In this document: in pieces, positions 1-8,023 of the stretch
Layout of the letters: every line of letters starts with the position of its first letter
How positions within the stretch are numbered: the stretch's first letter is position 1
Origin: Thermoprotei archaeon
GTDB lineage: Archaea; Thermoproteota; Thermoprotei; Thermofilales; B69-G16
Assembly (NCBI GenBank): GCA_003649235.1
Contig: QMRG01000006.1
Span: 1 to 34,781 of the forward strand
Length of the DNA stretch: 34,781 bases
Reading direction: 5' to 3'
Position numbers and translations under genes: made by a program
The notes under the pieces: model-generated
What the model was told of the DNA's origin: nothing
Databases searched by the model: none
The model's input: only the letters and a program-made list of their open reading frames with translations

Positions 1-1000
1 CTATTGTGAGAGCCTCTCCTTCGCAGTATAGAAAACTTAGATTAACGTTATCTGGAGCACGGCGTTCTCCGCTGGGTCCGTTAAGTATGACGTAAGGCAC
101 TCTATCCATTATGCCTTTAATCAGCATATCTCTCAGTTTTTTCATATGATTTATTTCTTCTTCAAAGTTTGCAAACCTAATCTCGGCCGCTTTAGCAAAA
201 CCTACTACTAAAGGAACGTTTTCAACTCCAGGCCAGTATTCTTGAGTACTCAGTTGTCCATAAATTATCTTCTCCAGCTTTACTCCCTCTTTTAGATATA
301 AGACGCCTACTCCTCTAGGTCCTTTAATTTTATGACTGCTGAGAGTTGCCATATCGAGATCCAGTTTTGTTAAATCTAGAGGTATTCTACCATATGCGTC
401 TACAACATCGCTATGGATTATAGTATCTGGGTTTTTATCACGAATTTTTTCTATGATCTCTCTTAGCTTTTGTATCGTTCCTATCTCATGGTTTACGTAT
501 CCAATACTTACTAGTACAGTATCGTTATCTACAAAACTCTCTAGAATATCCGAGTCTACGAAACCCTCATTATCTACTGGTACCTCTATTACTTTAAAAC
601 CTGCCTTCTCTAGTTCTTTTGCTGGAAATATTACGCTTAAGTGTTCTATTGCGGATACTATTATCTTCTTCCCTAGATGTTTATTTGCTCGAACCCCTCC
701 TAGAACGGCAAGATTGTTAGCCTCGGTGCCACTGTGCGTAAATATTAGATCTTGAGGACTTACGTTCAAAGTTTTGGCTATTAACTCCGAGGCTTTAGAA
801 AAAACCTCATATGCCTCCCATCCTGGTTTATTAGTTATAGATGGATGGCCGTATCCAATATCTCGGAAATAGGGTAGCATAGCCTCTATTACTTCTTTGA
901 GTACTCTCCCTGAATTTTCGCCGTCAAAATAGACTTCTCTCTTAGGCTTTCCATGGAATTTAATTAATTCTTCTACGCTTCTTAATGCACGTCCATCCAT
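1..1000 (-). CDS. NifS-like cysteine desulfurase (class V aminotransferase), 3' end cut by window
   Basis: This gene is missing from the ORF track because it runs off the left edge. I translated it by hand: 333 codons are open from ATG at 1000, with a GGTG ribosome-binding sequence just upstream. Family members use PLP to take sulfur from cysteine for Fe-S clusters or tRNA thiolation. Visible hallmarks are GTEANNLAVLG, the PLP-stacking His in IEHLSV, NHEIGTIQ, the cofactor Asp in HSDVVDAYG, and the Schiff-base Lys in SSHKIKGPRGVG. Two motifs are unusual. The N-terminal YLDNNATT-type motif reads YFDGENSG, and the Gln of the D-x-x-Q motif is Asp. The catalytic Cys loop would lie beyond base 1, so desulfurase activity cannot be confirmed. 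The family assignment is strong and the exact substrate is open. Confidence 0.87.
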   Translation of the reverse strand, partial: MDGRALRSVEELIKFHGKPKREVYFDGENSGRVLKEVIEAMLPYFRDIGYGHPSITNKPGWEAYEVFSKASELIAKTLNVSPQDLIFTHSGTEANNLAVLGGVRANKHLGKKIIVSAIEHLSVIFPAKELEKAGFKVIEVPVDNEGFVDSDILESFVDNDTVLVSIGYVNHEIGTIQKLREIIEKIRDKNPDTIIHSDVVDAYGRIPLDLTKLDLDMATLSSHKIKGPRGVGVLYLKEGVKLEKIIYGQLSTQEYWPGVENVPLVVGFAKAAEIRFANFEEEINHMKKLRDMLIKGIMDRVPYVILNGPSGERRAPDNVNLSFLYCEGEALTI

Positions 1001-1020
1001 GAATTTATCACACCATGTAC

Positions 1021-1040
1021 TATATCACAATGTTATAAAA
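1021..1040 (-). promoter_or_regulatory. TATA box and overlapping inverted repeat upstream of the NifS-like gene
   Basis: On the minus strand CTTTTATAA is a good archaeal TATA box about 35 bases before the ATG. It overlaps an imperfect inverted repeat, TATATCA-CAA-TGTTATA on the plus strand. An operator here would block TBP, which suggests repression. Its right half resembles the site at 3022-3039. Confidence 0.45.
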
Positions 1041-1121
1041 GGTTGCTGTTAGCTATTAACATACTGATTCTCAGGATTTAATTTTAAAATTGACATTAAA
1101 TTAAGAAAGCTATTTTAAAAT

Positions 1122-1391
1122 TTAGCTGAAAAGATCATCCAAGAATTCTTTTATCTTTTCTTCTTCAGGTCCTTTTATTATAGCTATTCTACCTTTAGGA
1201 GATAACATAAGAATACTACCCTTATATTCTCCGCGGATTAAAACTCCTTCTATGTTAACCAGAATTTTAATCTTTTTGAGTATTTTATCAAAAGCTTCGT
1301 CAATAACTTCTCTTCTAAGCTCTACTGTATAGCTTCTAAGAGAAGCACAGCTCACTTTCACTTTCCTAACGTATTTATCTGAAATCCCCAC
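1122..1391 (-). CDS. Small uncharacterised protein, 89 aa
   Basis: I do not recognise this family. The product is small and charged, with a predicted helix (residues 25-42), beta-rich centre (LVNIEGVLIRGEYKGSI) and an acidic C-terminal helix (EEEKIKEFLDDLF). This is a compact alpha/beta layout with no signal peptide or membrane segment and one Cys (Cys15). The start is GTG at 1391, preceded by GGGGCG. It is divergent from sufS and lies upstream of the NifS-like gene on the same strand, 121 bases away. That gap holds a separate promoter for the NifS-like gene. The context suggests a helper in sulfur or Fe-S metabolism, which is inference only. Confidence 0.6.
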   Translation of the reverse strand: MGISDKYVRKVKVSCASLRSYTVELRREVIDEAFDKILKKIKILVNIEGVLIRGEYKGSILMLSPKGRIAIIKGPEEEKIKEFLDDLFS

Positions 1392-1403
1392 TTTCGCCCC
1401 GAC

Positions 1404-1430
1404 ATCACACTATTATTACACTATTATATA
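1404..1430. promoter_or_regulatory. Tandem operator-like motif between the 89-aa gene and sufS
   Basis: Two direct copies of a CACTATTAT core occur here (ATCACACTATTAT and TTACACTATTATATA). The first matches ATCACAATGTTAT upstream of the NifS-like gene at 11 of 13 positions. The second matches AACACTGTTATAT upstream of the HTH gene at 11 of 12 over its core. The 3' end also serves as the probable TATA box of sufS. The DNA is AT-rich, so chance similarity is possible. Confidence 0.4.
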
Positions 1431-1440
1431 TTCATTATAG

Positions 1441-2694
1441 GTGGAGGATATGGCTTTAAACCCTTATAAGTTAAGGAAGGACTTCCCTATCTTAAATAGG
1501 AAAATTAACGGTTATCCTTTAATATATTTTGACAATGCCGCTACTTCTCAAAAACCGATTCAAGTCATTGAAGCCATCAAGAAATTCTACGAGACTCATA
1601 ATGCGAATATTCATAGAGGCATGCATACTCTTAGCCAAGAAGCTTCTGATATGTACGACGAATCCAGAAGTAAGATAGCCAAATTCATCAATGCCGAAGA
1701 AGAAGAAATAATATTTGTTAGAAGTACTACGGAAGCCATAAACTTCGTAGCCTGTACTTGGGCTCTAGAAAATATAGGCGAGGGAGAGGAGATAGTAATT
1801 AGCAGAATGGAACACCATAGCAATATACTGCCCTGGAGAATAGTTTCTAAGATCAAAAAAGCTAGGCTTAAAGTAGCGAATATATCCCCTGTTGGCAGTT
1901 TAGACTATGAAAATCTTCAAGAATTAATCACAGAAAAAACTAAGCTAATAGCAATAGTTCATGTATCCAATGTTCTAGGGACAATAAATGATTTAGAGAA
2001 AATAGTCAAGATGGCTCGTGAAGTCGATGCAAAGCTTCTAGTAGATGGCGCGCAAAGCGTACCGCATATGCCTGTAGATGTTAAGAAAATTGATGCGGAT
2101 TTTCTAGCTTTTAGCGGGCATAAGATGTTAGGTCCTACTGGCATTGGAGTTTTATATATGAAGAAAGAAATAGAGGAAGAGGTAGAACCCTTTTTTGGCG
2201 GTGGGGGAACAATAAGTGATGTAAACTGTAGAGAAGATGAATGTAGCGTTGAATGGGCCTCTATCCCTTTAAGATTTGAAGCTGGTACCCCAAATATAGC
2301 TGGCGTTATAGGCTTAGCAGCGGCAGTTGAATATCTTGATAAGGTAGGCATGGAGGCTATAAGAATTCATGAAGAAAAATTAACGAAAATAGCTCTTGAA
2401 AAACTAAGAGAGATGAAGAGAGTAAAAGTCTACGGGCTGAGAGAAGCTGAAAATAGAGCAGGAATAGTGACTTTTAACGTGGAAGGATTACATCCGCATG
2501 AAGTCGCATCGTTTCTTGATCAATACGGTATAGCCGTGAGAAGCGGACATCATTGCGCTTTGCCATTACATCGGGCTCTAGGAGCTTTCGATGGCACTGT
2601 ACGCGCTAGTTTCTATCTCTATAATACTATAGAGGAAGTAGAGTTTTTCATAGGGGAATTGAAAGAACTCATCTCCAAGTTTAGTATATCTTAA
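1441..2694 (+). CDS. sufS: SufS-type cysteine desulfurase
   Basis: A PLP-dependent group II desulfurase that supplies persulfide sulfur for Fe-S cluster assembly in the cytoplasm. The full domain is present at 417 aa, close to the usual ~405-415. Motifs in order are YFDNAATSQKP, TTEAIN, the PLP-stacking His in SRMEHHSN, the cofactor Asp/Gln in LVDGAQ, the Schiff-base Lys in SGHKMLGP (about residue 228) and the catalytic Cys in RSGHHCALP (about residue 372). The insert CREDEC before FEAGTPN adds two Cys. The track start is GTG 1441. ATG 1450 lies about 22 bases after the TATA-like box and could be a leaderless start. The 3' end overlaps the convergent HTH gene by 14 bases. No SufBCD or SufE is in the window. 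Confidence 0.93.
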   Translation: MEDMALNPYKLRKDFPILNRKINGYPLIYFDNAATSQKPIQVIEAIKKFYETHNANIHRGMHTLSQEASDMYDESRSKIAKFINAEEEEIIFVRSTTEAINFVACTWALENIGEGEEIVISRMEHHSNILPWRIVSKIKKARLKVANISPVGSLDYENLQELITEKTKLIAIVHVSNVLGTINDLEKIVKMAREVDAKLLVDGAQSVPHMPVDVKKIDADFLAFSGHKMLGPTGIGVLYMKKEIEEEVEPFFGGGGTISDVNCREDECSVEWASIPLRFEAGTPNIAGVIGLAAAVEYLDKVGMEAIRIHEEKLTKIALEKLREMKRVKVYGLREAENRAGIVTFNVEGLHPHEVASFLDQYGIAVRSGHHCALPLHRALGAFDGTVRASFYLYNTIEEVEFFIGELKELISKFSIS

Positions 2695-3013
2695 ACTCGC
2701 TGATATCTCTTATCTTTCTACATATCCTACAGAGAGCTCCAGCTAATTCCTCCTCGCTTAAATTCTCTCTGTAAATAGCTTCTGTAAAGTCTTCTATATC
2801 TTTTAGAATTTCTCTATTTTTCTTTAGAATCGTTATAGCTTTAAAACCTCTCTTAGAATTTAGGTAATAGCTTATAGCGGCTTGAGTAGTCCCCATTTTT
2901 TTAGCTGCCTCTACTTGAGTTAAACCGTATTTTGATACCAATATGGAAGCTACGAGAGCTCTAACAGCTGGTATTACATACTTAGTGGCTAATTCACATC
3001 GCGTCCTTACCAT
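2681..3013 (-). CDS. XRE-type HTH transcriptional regulator with Cys motif (COG2522-like)
   Basis: A 110-aa archaeal regulator. An N-terminal CELATKYVIPAVRALVA segment is followed by a helix-turn-helix at about residues 30-55 (LTQVEAAKKMGTTQAAISYY) and a helical C-terminus. Its Cys residues are Cys6 and a C-terminal CRIC (Cys95, Cys98). Three spaced Cys in a small regulator could ligate an Fe-S cluster or metal, but that is inference. It sits among Fe-S genes (NifS-like, SufS, polyferredoxin). A perfect inverted repeat covers its own promoter, which suggests autoregulation. The start is ATG 3013 after a short leader. I am sure of the DNA-binding role; the signal it senses is unknown. Confidence 0.85.
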   Translation of the reverse strand: MVRTRCELATKYVIPAVRALVASILVSKYGLTQVEAAKKMGTTQAAISYYLNSKRGFKAITILKKNREILKDIEDFTEAIYRENLSEEELAGALCRICRKIRDISEFKIY

Positions 3014-3021
3014 ACCATCAT

Positions 3022-3039
3022 TATAACAACACTGTTATA
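3022..3039. promoter_or_regulatory. Perfect inverted repeat at the HTH gene promoter (candidate operator)
   Basis: TATAACA-ACAC-TGTTATA is a 7+4+7 perfect inverted repeat. It begins 9 bases upstream of the HTH start codon and abuts an AT-rich TATA-like stretch. It is the clearest candidate for autoregulation by the HTH product. Confidence 0.5.
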
Positions 3040-3116
3040 TTAATCTATTCTAAACTAGAAATGTACTTACAAACTATGAGGTTATAACTTGTTGCAGTAT
3101 AGCCGGGTTTCCGTGC

Positions 3117-3154
3117 TACCAATCGGTATTACTTAGAACAGTAATGTATTTAAA
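3117..3154 (+). promoter_or_regulatory. Promoter of the polyferredoxin-AOR operon with two inverted repeats
   Basis: A TTTAAA box at 3149-3154 sits 25-26 bases before the GTG start, which fits a leaderless transcript. Immediately upstream are TACC-AATC-GGTA (3117-3128) and ATTAC-TTAGAACA-GTAAT (3128-3145). Because they lie upstream of the TATA box they are better read as protein-binding sites than as a riboswitch. Confidence 0.45.
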
Positions 3155-3176
3155 TGCTTTACAAATGTAGAAGTTT

Positions 3177-3590
3177 GTGGCGTCGAAAAATAAAAGATTG
3201 GATATAGTTGATGTTGATAGATGCGTTGGTTGTTTATCCTGTATGTTTGCTTGTGCTAGGAGGTTTGGAGAAGGAGGCTATGATAGGAGTGCTATAGCTA
3301 TTAGGAGTGCGGCAGGAGTGGAGAGAGGATTTGTAGTTATCGTATGCAGAGCTTGTAAAGATCCTCCTTGTGCTAAAGTATGCCCCGTTGGAGCTTTAAG
3401 CTTGAGGAAAGGAGGGGGAGTATATTTAAACCCGGCTAAGTGTATAGGATGCGGCTTCTGTAGAGAAGCTTGTCCTATAGGAGCTGTAATGTGGGACGAC
3501 GAATTGAACAAACCGATTATATGTACTCAGTGCGGATATTGCGTTAATTATTGCCCTCACGGAGTTATAGAATTAGTGGAGGTGGAATAA
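3177..3590 (+). CDS. Polyferredoxin subunit with four [4Fe-4S] motifs, AOR partner
   Basis: An electron-transfer protein of 137 aa with 16 Cys in four clusters: CVGCLSCMFAC, CRACKDPPCAKVC, CIGCGFCREAC and CTQCGYCVNYC. Three are CxxCxxCxxxC and one is CxxCxxxxCxxxC, enough for four [4Fe-4S] clusters. This arrangement is typical of the HycB/CooF/DmsB-like small subunits that accompany some AOR-family enzymes. The AOR gene begins on the base after its stop codon, so the two are surely coupled. It probably takes electrons from the tungsten enzyme to ferredoxin or another carrier. The leaderless GTG start is supported by the TATA spacing. No signal peptide is seen, so it acts in the cytoplasm. Confidence 0.9.
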   Translation: MASKNKRLDIVDVDRCVGCLSCMFACARRFGEGGYDRSAIAIRSAAGVERGFVVIVCRACKDPPCAKVCPVGALSLRKGGGVYLNPAKCIGCGFCREACPIGAVMWDDELNKPIICTQCGYCVNYCPHGVIELVEVE

Positions 3591-5345
3591 ATGCATCCTA
3601 AAGATACCCTTTCAAACGTGCTGTATATAGACTTAACGAGGAAGACTTACTGGGTAGAAAATAGAAAGGATTTGTTTGAGGAATATATAGGCGGAGCTGG
3701 TGTTGCGATAAATCTGCTAAGAGAAGAATGTCCTAGAGGAACCGACCCTCTGGGACCTGATAACCCAATAGTGTTCGCCGTGGGTCCCTTTACAGGTCTA
3801 TATCCTATAGCTTCTAAAACCGTAGCAATGTTTAAAAGTCCTTTAACCGGAAACCTGGGCGAAAGCCATGCTGGCGGTAGAAGCGCTATAGCCATCAGAA
3901 TGGCCGGCTACGGAGCTATAGTTATTAAAGGAGCTAGCGAAAAGCCTGTTTACATAGCCATTCATGGAGATAAAATATTTTTCAGAGATGCGTCCGCTCT
4001 CTGGGGCATTAAAAGCAGTCTAACTGTAGGTAGGATCATAAGGGAGAGAGAACTCGGAGCGGGAATAAGGACTATTATGAGGATAGGCAGAGCTGGAGAA
4101 AAATTAGTTAGATACGCGTGTGTAGTAACTGAGACTTATAGACATTTCGGCAGGTTAGGCTTGGGAGCTGTTTTTGGAAGCAAAAAGCTTAAAGCTTTAG
4201 TAGTTTCGGGGAGACGGACAATACCCGTTTCAGATAAGAAAGGATATAGAGAAGTGTATAAAGAGCTCTTCGATGCCATGGTTAAATCGCCTGCTATGAG
4301 GAAATATCATGACTTGGGAACCGCCGCTAATGTACTGCCTTTAAACGAACTCGGCGCGCTTCCAGTTAAAAATCTACAAGCTTCTAAATTTGAAAAGGCA
4401 AAAGAAATCTCTGGTGAAAATTTAGCAGAAAAATATCTAGGTCGCAGGCTTGCATGCGCTCATTGTCCGGTAGCTTGCATCCACCTAGCCGCTCTTAGAG
4501 AACCTTACGAAGATGAACCCTACTTCTATAAGACCACTTTCATTTCCTACGACTACGAGTTGATATATTCGCTGGGTAGCATGCTAGGTGTTGAAAACGC
4601 TGAAGATTTACTGAAAATCCTCGATGAAGTTGAGGTACTCGGCTTAGACGGTATAAGTAGCGGCGTTGCACTAGCTTGGGCTACTGAAGCGTTTGAGCGA
4701 GGATTGATAGGTGAAGAGGAAACCTTAGGTTTAAAACTAAGATGGGGAAACGTTGAAACCTATATCAAAGCATTGAGGTATATAGTCGCTCAACCCAATG
4801 AATTTTACCGTGTATTAGCTCGAGGAGTAGATTATGCCTCTAGAATTTATGGAGGTGAAGAATTCGCCTTAGCCTTTGGAGGTAATGAAATGGCGGGCTA
4901 TCATACAGGACCCACTGGCTACTTCGGGTTTTTAGCTGGTTCTAGGCATAGCCACTTGGACATGGGTGGATATAGTATCGATCAGAAAGTCCTTGGTAAG
5001 GAATTCACAATAGAAGAACTTGTAGATAGAGCTTTGAAAGAAGAAGAATGGAGACAAATACTGTCAAGTCTTGTAGTATGCTTCTTCGCTAGAGGTATAT
5101 ATAAGCCGGAGATGGTTGCTAAAGCCTTTAAACCTCTAGGATGGAAATTGAATGTAAAAGATTTAGAGGAGAAAGGGAAGATTATACATAGACTTAAGTA
5201 CGAGTTTAAGTATAGAGAAGGATTTTCGCTGGATAAATTGAAGATTCCAAAGAGAATATTTGAAGTTCCTACGCCTCATGGAATATTGAAAGAGGAAACT
5301 ATAAAAGAAATGATAGAGATATTTAAGAAAAAACTATCCACTTAA
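3591..5345 (+). CDS. aor: Tungsten-type aldehyde:ferredoxin oxidoreductase family protein
   Basis: A 584-aa member of the AOR family, which oxidises aldehydes to carboxylates using tungsten bound to two pterins plus one [4Fe-4S] cluster. The N-terminal domain shows the family landmarks YIGGAGVAINLL, VGPFTG and KSPLTGN-GESHAGG. The cluster Cys are CAHCPVAC (about residues 289-296) with a distal Cys in LVVCFF (about 496), as in characterised AORs. It is slightly shorter than the ~605 aa of Pyrococcus AOR. The aldehyde substrate cannot be assigned from sequence; it could be AOR, FOR, GOR or a WOR type. It directly follows the four-cluster ferredoxin gene, so electrons probably leave through that subunit. 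It is convergent with rtcB, 6 bases apart. Confidence 0.92.
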   Translation: MHPKDTLSNVLYIDLTRKTYWVENRKDLFEEYIGGAGVAINLLREECPRGTDPLGPDNPIVFAVGPFTGLYPIASKTVAMFKSPLTGNLGESHAGGRSAIAIRMAGYGAIVIKGASEKPVYIAIHGDKIFFRDASALWGIKSSLTVGRIIRERELGAGIRTIMRIGRAGEKLVRYACVVTETYRHFGRLGLGAVFGSKKLKALVVSGRRTIPVSDKKGYREVYKELFDAMVKSPAMRKYHDLGTAANVLPLNELGALPVKNLQASKFEKAKEISGENLAEKYLGRRLACAHCPVACIHLAALREPYEDEPYFYKTTFISYDYELIYSLGSMLGVENAEDLLKILDEVEVLGLDGISSGVALAWATEAFERGLIGEEETLGLKLRWGNVETYIKALRYIVAQPNEFYRVLARGVDYASRIYGGEEFALAFGGNEMAGYHTGPTGYFGFLAGSRHSHLDMGGYSIDQKVLGKEFTIEELVDRALKEEEWRQILSSLVVCFFARGIYKPEMVAKAFKPLGWKLNVKDLEEKGKIIHRLKYEFKYREGFSLDKLKIPKRIFEVPTPHGILKEETIKEMIEIFKKKLST

Positions 5346-5351
5346 TTTCTT

Positions 5352-6800
5352 TTATCCTTTTGTCACGCCTATAGGTCTGAGTCTAACCACTAAAGTTGCT
5401 ATACCTACTTCATGACTTACTTTGGCAACTCTATCCACATCTTTGTAAGCGTCAGGAGCCTCCTCGGCAACAACTCTCATACTGGCGGCTCTCACTACAA
5501 TACCATGCTTCTCCAAATCCCTCAATATCTGAGTAGCTCTAAAAGACCTAACCGCTGCCGCTCTGCTACGTAATCTCCCAGCTCCATGTGCTGTAGATCC
5601 AAACGTTATATCCATGGCGGAAGGTTTGCCTAGCAGTATATAAGATGCCGTACCCATGGAACCGGGTATTAGGACTGGTTGGCCTATATTCCTGTACTTC
5701 TTCGGTATTGCTGGATGCCCTGCTGGAAAAGCTCTTGTAGCGCCTTTTCTATGCACGTAGACTTTAGCTCTCCTCCCATCTACTTTATGTTCTTCTAGCT
5801 TTGCTATGTTGTGAGCAACATCATAAATTATATGCATATCTAGGTCATCTGCCATTTTTCTAAAAACGTGTTCAAAAGCTTGTCTCGTCCAATGCATTAT
5901 CATTTGCCTATTGGCCCATGCAAAGTTTGCGGCAGCAGACATTGCAGCAAAGTATTCTTCCGCTTCTTTGCTAGTTACTGGGACGCTCACTAACTCTCTA
6001 TCGGGTAGAGGCATTCTATAGCGTCTTACAGCGTGCTCCATAACTTTTAGATAGTCGCTGCAGACTTGATGGCCTAGTCCTCTACTGCCAGTATGTATCA
6101 TTACTGTTATCTGTCCTTCTTCGTATATTCCCATAAGCTTAGCGGCTTCTCTATTGTATATCTTATCTACGACTTGGATTTCGAGGAAGTGATTTCCGCT
6201 GCCGAGAGTGCCTAGCTGGTTTTTGCCTCTACTTTTCGCTCTATGGGATACCCTATCTGGATCTGCCGTCACCATATGTCCGTTTTCTTCTATATAGTCT
6301 CTATCCTCGGGCCATCCGTAGCCCTGGTCTATAGCCCAGTCTACTCCTTCGGCTAAAACTCTATCGAGCTCACTTATGCTTAAGCTGACCTTACCAGTTG
6401 ATCCTAAACCAGAAGGTACGTAGCGGAATAAGGTGTCTATGAGTTTTCTCAAATGTGGTTTAACATCTTCAAATGTTAAATTAGTTCTAAGTACTCTAAC
6501 TCCACAGTTTATATCGTAACCTACGCCTCCGGGACTTATCACTCCTTCTTCCGCATCGAAAGCTGCTACTCCACCTATCGGGAAACCGTATCCTTGATGA
6601 CCATCAGGTAGCACTATGGAATATTTATATATACCTGGCAAATGGGCAACATTTGCTGCTTGAACTAAGGTTAGATCACTTTTCATTTTGGCCAATAACT
6701 CTTCGTCAGCAAAAATGCGTGCTGGTACTTTCATTCCTCTTTTATATGATTGAGGAATTTCCCATATGTATTTGCCTATTCTTTTTAATGGCACATCCAT
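5352..6800 (-). CDS. rtcB: RNA-splicing ligase RtcB
   Basis: A GTP- and Mn-dependent ligase that joins 2',3'-cyclic phosphate and 5'-OH RNA ends, and seals tRNA exons after intron excision in archaea. At 482 aa it is full length and has no intein. Motifs include GGVGYDINCGVR, GSGNHFLEIQ, HTGSRGLGHQVC, HNIAKLEEH, GSMGTASY and the guanylated-His motif AHGAGR. The start ATG 6800 has a strong GGTGGT 4 bases upstream. It stands alone with a promoter at about 6845-6860 that contains a perfect palindrome. No Archease gene is adjacent. Confidence 0.96.
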   Translation of the reverse strand: MDVPLKRIGKYIWEIPQSYKRGMKVPARIFADEELLAKMKSDLTLVQAANVAHLPGIYKYSIVLPDGHQGYGFPIGGVAAFDAEEGVISPGGVGYDINCGVRVLRTNLTFEDVKPHLRKLIDTLFRYVPSGLGSTGKVSLSISELDRVLAEGVDWAIDQGYGWPEDRDYIEENGHMVTADPDRVSHRAKSRGKNQLGTLGSGNHFLEIQVVDKIYNREAAKLMGIYEEGQITVMIHTGSRGLGHQVCSDYLKVMEHAVRRYRMPLPDRELVSVPVTSKEAEEYFAAMSAAANFAWANRQMIMHWTRQAFEHVFRKMADDLDMHIIYDVAHNIAKLEEHKVDGRRAKVYVHRKGATRAFPAGHPAIPKKYRNIGQPVLIPGSMGTASYILLGKPSAMDITFGSTAHGAGRLRSRAAAVRSFRATQILRDLEKHGIVVRAASMRVVAEEAPDAYKDVDRVAKVSHEVGIATLVVRLRPIGVTKG

Positions 6801-6843
6801 TATACCACCAGTAGTGTAAGGTTTTATTGAGATATTAACATTT

Positions 6844-6860
6844 TTATACTTGAAGTATAA
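6844..6860. promoter_or_regulatory. 17-bp perfect palindrome over the rtcB TATA box
   Basis: TTATACTT-G-AAGTATAA is an 8+1+8 perfect palindrome about 45-60 bases upstream of the rtcB ATG, covering the likely TATA element (AAGTATAAA on the minus strand). A repressor bound here would block TBP. The rest of 6801-7050 is very AT-rich with no other clear feature except the mrp promoter. Confidence 0.4.
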
Positions 6861-7050
6861 TTTTATATTCTAAATATAATATATAGTTAAAAATATTATA
6901 TGAAAAATTTAAAAATCTCTTTATTATATTTAAAAATTTTAAGTTTATATCCTAACTGTTTTACATATTTTTAACGATTACTCGATTTTTGACGTATCTT
7001 AGAGTAATAAACAATTAAATTTAATACCTACCTTCAGGAATTAAGTTACC

Positions 7051-7887
7051 ATGTCAGAAAAAAGCATTGTATCTTTACAGAAAATTCGTGAAGTTATAAA
7101 GGAACGGATGAAGAACATTAAATACAAAATAATGGTTTTAAGCGGAAAAGGAGGAGTAGGTAAGAGCATGGTTACTGCAAATCTCGCTGTAGCGTTATCA
7201 TTGAAAGGCTATGATGTTGCTATTCTAGACGCTGATCTTCATGGTCCTACAATCCCGAAAATGTTTGGTATAGAAAATGAAACAATAACAGGTTTTTCTG
7301 CGGGAATAATTCCTGTTACTACTGGAAATAAGATAAGTATAGTTTCAATTGATTTTATGCTACCTAGTGAAGATACTCCAGTTGTTTGGCGTGGTCCTAT
7401 TAAAACTAAAGCTATAATGGAATTTCTCAGCTCAGTTGTATGGGGTTGTAAAGATTTTTTATTGATAGATCTACCTCCAGGTACTGGTGATGAAGCGTTA
7501 AGTATTGCTCAATTCATACCAAACGTAGATGGAGTTGTTATAGTAACTATTCCATCTCTAGTTTCTCAACACGTAGTTAGGAAAGCCATATCTTTCGCTC
7601 AAAAACTGGATATACCGATATTAGGCATTATTGAAAATATGTCGTATTTTCGATGCCCCCAATGTGGCCAAATTCATTACATATTTGGCGAGAAAGGAGG
7701 AGAAGCTATCGCAGAAGAAATGAACATCGATTTCCTAGGTGCTATTCCTATAGACCGTAGAATCGCCGAATGTTCTGATAGAGGAGAATCGTTTCTAGTT
7801 AAATACCCTGATTCCGAAATTGCTAAAAGTTTTATGAATATTGCTGAACAAATCATCAAGAAAGTAGAAAATAGAAAAAATGGATAA
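7051..7887 (+). CDS. Mrp/NBP35-family Fe-S carrier ATPase
   Basis: A 278-aa P-loop ATPase that binds a [4Fe-4S] cluster and passes it to apoproteins. It has the deviant Walker A SGKGGVGKS (residues 31-39), DADLHGPTIPKMFG, DLPPGTGDEALS, and the cluster-binding CPQC (about 202-205). These are the ApbC/Mrp signature. The N-terminal extension is short with no MIP18 domain. A TATA-like TTTAATA at 7020-7026 precedes the ATG by about 28 bases. It complements the desulfurases upstream: they make sulfur and this carries clusters. Its 3' end is followed 5 bases later by a strong fold with a T-run. Confidence 0.93.
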   Translation: MSEKSIVSLQKIREVIKERMKNIKYKIMVLSGKGGVGKSMVTANLAVALSLKGYDVAILDADLHGPTIPKMFGIENETITGFSAGIIPVTTGNKISIVSIDFMLPSEDTPVVWRGPIKTKAIMEFLSSVVWGCKDFLLIDLPPGTGDEALSIAQFIPNVDGVVIVTIPSLVSQHVVRKAISFAQKLDIPILGIIENMSYFRCPQCGQIHYIFGEKGGEAIAEEMNIDFLGAIPIDRRIAECSDRGESFLVKYPDSEIAKSFMNIAEQIIKKVENRKNG

Positions 7888-7892
7888 ACGCG

Positions 7893-7968
7893 AATAGTAT
7901 AGTCGGCAAAGATATAAGTTTATATTTCTCTTTGCAGCTCTACGGCATTTCCCGTAATACTATTTTTT
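7893..7968 (+). ncRNA. Three-way-junction RNA fold ending in a T-run after mrp (terminator or small RNA)
   Basis: Three helices nest exactly. P1 is AATAGTAT (7893-7900) with ATACTATT (7957-7964). P2 is GCAAAGA (7906-7912) with TCTTTGC (7929-7935), and an inner ATATAA/TTATAT extends it. P3 is TACGG (7941-7945) with CCGTA (7952-7956), stacked directly on P1. Six T follow (7963-7968). It begins 5 bases after the mrp stop codon. It could be an elaborate terminator, a stabilising 3' UTR, or a processed small RNA. It is not a tRNA: no T-loop or anticodon arm fits. Confidence 0.5.
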
Positions 7969-8023
7969 CAGAAGTACAGGCAAAAATCCCATATATACTG
8001 GAGCTCGCAGTTGATATTATATT

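Noticed and set aside
453-755. 100-aa plus-strand ORF from the track
   Set aside because: It is antisense to the NifS-like gene, which has clear family motifs, so it is a shadow. The same reasoning removes the other antisense ORFs such as 1611-1856, 1959-2351, 3278-3511, 8041-8415, 12317-12640, 27305-27637 and 30734-31135.
3089-3145. A cofactor riboswitch upstream of the ferredoxin-AOR operon
   Set aside because: The TATA box is downstream of these repeats at 3149-3154, so they would not be in the transcript; better read as protein-binding sites.
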